Assembly (NCBI GenBank): GCA_021790715.1
Contig: JAJYGK010000206.1
Location: 1-6,923 of the forward strand
Direction: 5' to 3'
From: Chloroflexota bacterium
GTDB taxonomy: Bacteria; Chloroflexota; Limnocylindria; Limnocylindrales; CSP1-4
DNA length: 6,923 nucleotides
Position numbers and translations under genes: made by a program. The notes beneath the pieces are model-generated. The model did not search any database, was not told the DNA's origin, and saw only the letters and a program-made list of their open reading frames with translations. Shown here piece by piece: positions 4,919 to 6,923 of the stretch (position 1 is the first letter of the stretch; every line of letters begins with the position of its first letter).

Positions 4919-6226
4919 TCACCCCCTGGGGGAGGCGGCGGAAGCCGTGCCCGTGTTCTCGGACACGCCGCCCTCGCCGGCGCTCGTCACGGACGTCGGC
5001 AGGCCGTCGATGAGCGGCTTCGTCCACGCCCAGGCGCTGCCCTGCCGCGCCGCCTCGGTGCGCAGCGGCAGGCCGAAGATCCGGATGAAGCCGACGGCCG
5101 CCGCGTGGTCGTACGCGTCGTCGGCGTCGTACGTCGCCAGCGCCCGATCGTAGAGCGACAGCTCGCTGCGCCGCCCGACGACGGCCAACGCGCCGTGGTC
5201 GAGCCGGACGCGGACCTCGCCGCTCACGACGCGCTGCGACGAAGCCACGTAGTCGCGCAGGTCGCGGTGCAACGCGTTGAACCACAGGCCGTCGTACGTC
5301 GCCTGCGCGAGCTCGTCGCTGACGAGCCGGTTGAAGCGCAGCTGCTCCTTGGTGAGCGTCAGGCCCTCGAGCGCGCGGTGCGCCGTCGCGAGCGTCACCG
5401 CGGCGGGCGCCTCGTAGATCTCGCGGCTCTTGATCCCGACGAGCCGGTCCTCGACGTGGTCGATGCGGCCGACCCCGTTCGCCCCGGCCAGCGCGGTGAG
5501 GCGGTCGACCAACTCGACGGCCGGCAGCCGGACGCCGTCGAGGCTCACCGGGATGCCGGCCTCGAACCCGATCGTCACCTCGGCCGGCGTGGCCGGCGCA
5601 GCGCCCGGCGCGACCGTCCACTGGTACACGTCGGCCGGCGGCGCGGTCCACGGGTCCTCCAGGACGCCCGTCTCGATCGAGCGGCCCCAGATGTTCTGGT
5701 CGATCGAGTAGGGCGATGCCTTCGTGATCGGGACCTCGATCCCGCGCGCCATCGCGTACTCGATCTCCTGCTCCCGCGAGAGGCCCATCCCGATCCGCAT
5801 CGGGGCGATGACCTCGAGGGATGGATCGAGCGCGTGGACGGCGACGTCGAAGCGGACCTGGTCGTTCCCCTTGCCCGTGCAGCCGTGCGCGACCGCGTCC
5901 GCCCCCTCGCGCTGCGCGACCTCCACGAGCAGCTGCGCGATGAGGGGCCGGGCGAGGGCCGTGGCCAGCGGGTAGACGCCCTGGTACAGCGCGTTCGCCT
6001 GGAGCGACGGGAAGCAGTAGTCCTGCACGAAGCGCTCGCGTGCGTCCAGCACGTACGCACGGGTCGCGCCGGCGCTGATCGCGCGCCGCTCGACGCCCTC
6101 CCGCAGTGATCCGCCGCCCACGTCGACGGTGAGGGTGACGACCTCGGCGTCCATCGTCTCGCGCAGCCAGGCGACGGCGACCGACGTGTCCAGGCCGCCG
6201 GAGTAGGCGAGGATGACCTTGCGCAT
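4919..6226 (-). CDS. argG: Argininosuccinate synthase (ArgG)
   Basis: Cytoplasmic ATP-dependent ligase joining citrulline and aspartate to argininosuccinate with release of AMP and PPi, the substrate-producing step for ArgH. The N-terminal ATP-binding loop AYSGGLDTS is at 7-15, and the second family signature GCTGKGNDQVRF at 115-126. SPYSIDQNIWGRSIE followed by TGVLEDPW (171-193) and KSREIYEAPAA are also typical. DALHRDL-like NALHRDLRDYV and YDADDAYDHAAAVGFIRIFGLP come near the C-terminal helix region used in tetramer formation. The length of 435 aa is longer than the usual 400; the extra is a C-terminal tail of about 45 residues after the GLP motif, ending in a Ser/Gly/Ala-rich stretch. The start is ATG 6226, supported by AGGAG (6232-6236) 5 nt upstream. 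It lies 89 bp downstream of argR on the same strand. The gap holds two hairpins where expression could be adjusted, and ArgR control is likely from context, though I see no clear ARG box. Confidence 0.97.
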   Translation of the reverse strand: MRKVILAYSGGLDTSVAVAWLRETMDAEVVTLTVDVGGGSLREGVERRAISAGATRAYVLDARERFVQDYCFPSLQANALYQGVYPLATALARPLIAQLLVEVAQREGADAVAHGCTGKGNDQVRFDVAVHALDPSLEVIAPMRIGMGLSREQEIEYAMARGIEVPITKASPYSIDQNIWGRSIETGVLEDPWTAPPADVYQWTVAPGAAPATPAEVTIGFEAGIPVSLDGVRLPAVELVDRLTALAGANGVGRIDHVEDRLVGIKSREIYEAPAAVTLATAHRALEGLTLTKEQLRFNRLVSDELAQATYDGLWFNALHRDLRDYVASSQRVVSGEVRVRLDHGALAVVGRRSELSLYDRALATYDADDAYDHAAAVGFIRIFGLPLRTEAARQGSAWAWTKPLIDGLPTSVTSAGEGGVSENTGTASAASPRG

Positions 6227-6231
6227 GAGTG

Positions 6232-6236
6232 CTCCT
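6232..6236 (-). promoter_or_regulatory. Shine-Dalgarno of argG
   Basis: On the minus strand AGGAG is followed by CACTC and the ATG, a 5-nt spacing, which fixes the argG start. It remains free of the neighbouring hairpin (6245-6263), which ends 8 nt upstream. Confidence 0.75.
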
Positions 6237-6244
6237 TCGAGGTG

Positions 6245-6287
6245 GGACGCGGAATGCGCGTCCGGATGCCGGGCGCGCCGCGCCCGG
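6245..6287 (-). promoter_or_regulatory. Two consecutive hairpins in the argR-argG gap
   Basis: In transcription order the first hairpin pairs 6280-6287 with 6269-6276 (arms CCGGGCGC and GCGCCCGG, loop 3 nt). The second pairs 6257-6263 with 6245-6251 (arms GGACGCG and CGCGTCC, loop 5 nt). They are 5 nt apart and both stems are perfect. The second is also a 19-bp palindrome that could be a protein site. No U-tract follows either. Possible roles are attenuation between argR and argG, protection of the argG mRNA end, or an ArgR operator, though neither has the A/T-rich ARG-box form. Confidence 0.4.
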
Positions 6288-6315
6288 AAGGGAGGGCCGG
6301 AGGGATGCAGGACCC

Positions 6316-6813
6316 CTAGCCGGTCGGTTCCGGCGGGAGGCCCTGCAGGCGACGGAAGCGGGTGCGCCAGCGCTCGAGCCGCTCCTCGTCGGCGAACAGC
6401 ACGAGGACCGTGTCGTCACCGGCGAGCGTGCCCTCCTGCTCGCGCAGGCTCGACTCGTCGATCGCCTGGGCGAGCCCCTGCGCGCTGCCGGTCGGACCGC
6501 GCAGGACGAGCGTCAGGCCGCTGCGCCCGATCGTGAGGGCCGTCGAGGAGACGAGCCGCTCGAGGCGGGCGTCGCCGGCGGCCAGGTCGCGGCCCAGCGC
6601 CGCCGGGGCCACGTAGACGTGGCCGGACGGCCGCGGCGCCTTGACCAGGCCGAGCTCGGTGATGTCGCGCGAGACGGTGGCCTGCGTGACAACGAAGCCG
6701 TGCGAGGCGAGGAGCTCGACGAGCTCCTCCTGGCTGTGCACCGCGTGCTGCCCGACGAGCTCGACGATCAGCTGCTGGCGGACGCGCTTCGCCGCCGGGC
6801 TCAGCACCGACAT
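6316..6813 (-). CDS. argR: Arginine repressor (ArgR)
   Basis: Arginine-sensing DNA-binding regulator that, as a hexamer with bound L-arginine, represses arginine synthesis genes. At 165 aa it is close to the usual 150-156. The N-terminal winged helix holds SQEELVELLASHGF (27-40) and the recognition helix VTQATVSRDITELGLVK (42-58), with the DNA-contacting S48-R49 pair. The C-terminal oligomerisation domain holds LRGPTGSAQGLAQAID (104-119) and GTLAGDDT (128-135), whose D133-D134 match the arginine-binding aspartates of the family. The start at ATG 6813 has AGGAG 6 nt upstream. That Shine-Dalgarno sequence overlaps the stop codon of the upstream kinase gene, which suggests translational coupling. 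Lying in the same strand series as argG, it probably regulates this series and itself. Confidence 0.96.
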   Translation of the reverse strand: MSVLSPAAKRVRQQLIVELVGQHAVHSQEELVELLASHGFVVTQATVSRDITELGLVKAPRPSGHVYVAPAALGRDLAAGDARLERLVSSTALTIGRSGLTLVLRGPTGSAQGLAQAIDESSLREQEGTLAGDDTVLVLFADEERLERWRTRFRRLQGLPPEPTG

Positions 6814-6819
6814 GTCGTG

Positions 6820-6824
6820 CTCCT
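6820..6824 (-). promoter_or_regulatory. Shine-Dalgarno of argR overlapping the upstream stop codon
   Basis: The minus strand reads TGAGGAG, then CACGAC, then ATG. The A of the upstream TGA (6826-6824) is the first base of AGGAG. Ribosomes ending on the kinase gene would be placed to restart on argR, which supports one transcript. Confidence 0.75.
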
Positions 6825-6923
6825 CATGCCGCGCCCTCGCGACGCGCCGCCGGAGCGGGGGCGATCCGCGTGCCGGCCTCGTCGCCGTCGAGCACGCGTC
6901 GCAGGACGCCCGGCTGGCTGCCG
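6824..6923 (-). CDS. Amino-acid kinase family protein, C-terminus only (glutamate 5-kinase ProB-like)
   Basis: The last 32 codons and stop of a gene that enters from the right edge. The visible peptide begins GSQPGVLRRVLDGDEAGTRI and then has a short Ala/Arg tail. From memory, E. coli ProB has GTKPGVIGDVMEGISVGT at the end of its kinase domain; the same spacing PGV-x4-(L/M)-x-G-x3-GT is seen here, whereas acetylglutamate kinase (ArgB) is usually one residue longer and lacks the PGV. If it is ProB, it ends 14 residues after this motif and has no PUA domain, unlike the E. coli enzyme. ProB makes glutamyl phosphate for proline synthesis; ArgB makes N-acetylglutamyl phosphate for arginine. The arginine context argues for ArgB, the motif for ProB. 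The stop overlaps the argR Shine-Dalgarno sequence, so the two genes are probably co-transcribed. Confidence 0.55.
   Translation of the reverse strand, partial: GSQPGVLRRVLDGDEAGTRIAPAPAARREGAA

Noticed and set aside
6227..6315. Classical ARG box (A/T-rich 18-bp palindrome) before argG
   Set aside because: No A/T-rich TGAAT/ATTCA-type half-sites are present here or before argH or the argA-like gene; only G/C-rich palindromes are seen.
4761..6419. Long second minus-strand frame overlapping argG (552 codons)
   Set aside because: It is out of frame with argG, which has full family motifs; the alternative protein is low-complexity Arg/Gly/Ala.
1..6923. tRNA, rRNA, CRISPR, insertion sequence or phage features
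   Set aside because: No tRNA-like cloverleaf, repeat-spacer pattern, transposase motif or terminal inverted repeat was seen on reading both strands.

Overview
This is a very GC-rich bacterial window with no mobile-element or phage signature. The base composition, a strong G/C preference at third codon positions and Arg/Ala-rich proteins suit a high-GC actinobacterium (Thermoleophilia or Acidimicrobiia type) or a high-GC Chloroflexota such as Limnocylindria. I cannot choose between these from the sequence alone. Six complete protein genes and two partial ones (one at each edge) are supported.

Left part (1-2514): a VKOR-family membrane thiol oxidoreductase on the + strand runs in from the left edge and converges on a minus-strand Rrf2-family regulator that has three cysteines placed to hold an Fe-S cluster. 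The regulator is divergent from a 12-helix MFS transporter. Their shared 98-bp promoter region contains an 8-bp inverted repeat, an adjacent 9-bp-period direct repeat and two outward-facing -10-like boxes, each 8-9 nt from a start codon that lacks a Shine-Dalgarno sequence.

Right part (2515-6923): an arginine biosynthesis neighbourhood. argH (argininosuccinate lyase) is on the + strand behind its own Shine-Dalgarno sequence and a possible promoter. It converges on a minus-strand series that reads, in transcription order: the C-terminus of an amino-acid kinase (best match to glutamate 5-kinase ProB), argR, argG (argininosuccinate synthase) and a short GNAT-type N-acetylglutamate synthase (argA-like). 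The window therefore holds the first step of arginine synthesis (acetylation of glutamate), the last two (citrulline to argininosuccinate to arginine plus fumarate) and the arginine-sensing repressor. argB (unless it is the cut-off kinase), argC, argJ, argD and argF are not seen and must lie elsewhere.

The genes are ordinary housekeeping types, and I do not see a new biological system. The points worth a second look are regulatory or structural: the structured Rrf2/MFS divergent promoter, a 19-bp palindrome covering the argA start, two consecutive hairpins before argG, a 23-bp tandem duplication in which the argH stop codon lies, a ProB-like kinase end coupled to argR, and unusual extra segments in the MFS, ArgA and ArgG proteins. 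At this GC content short G/C stems arise often by chance, so the hairpin calls carry modest confidence.
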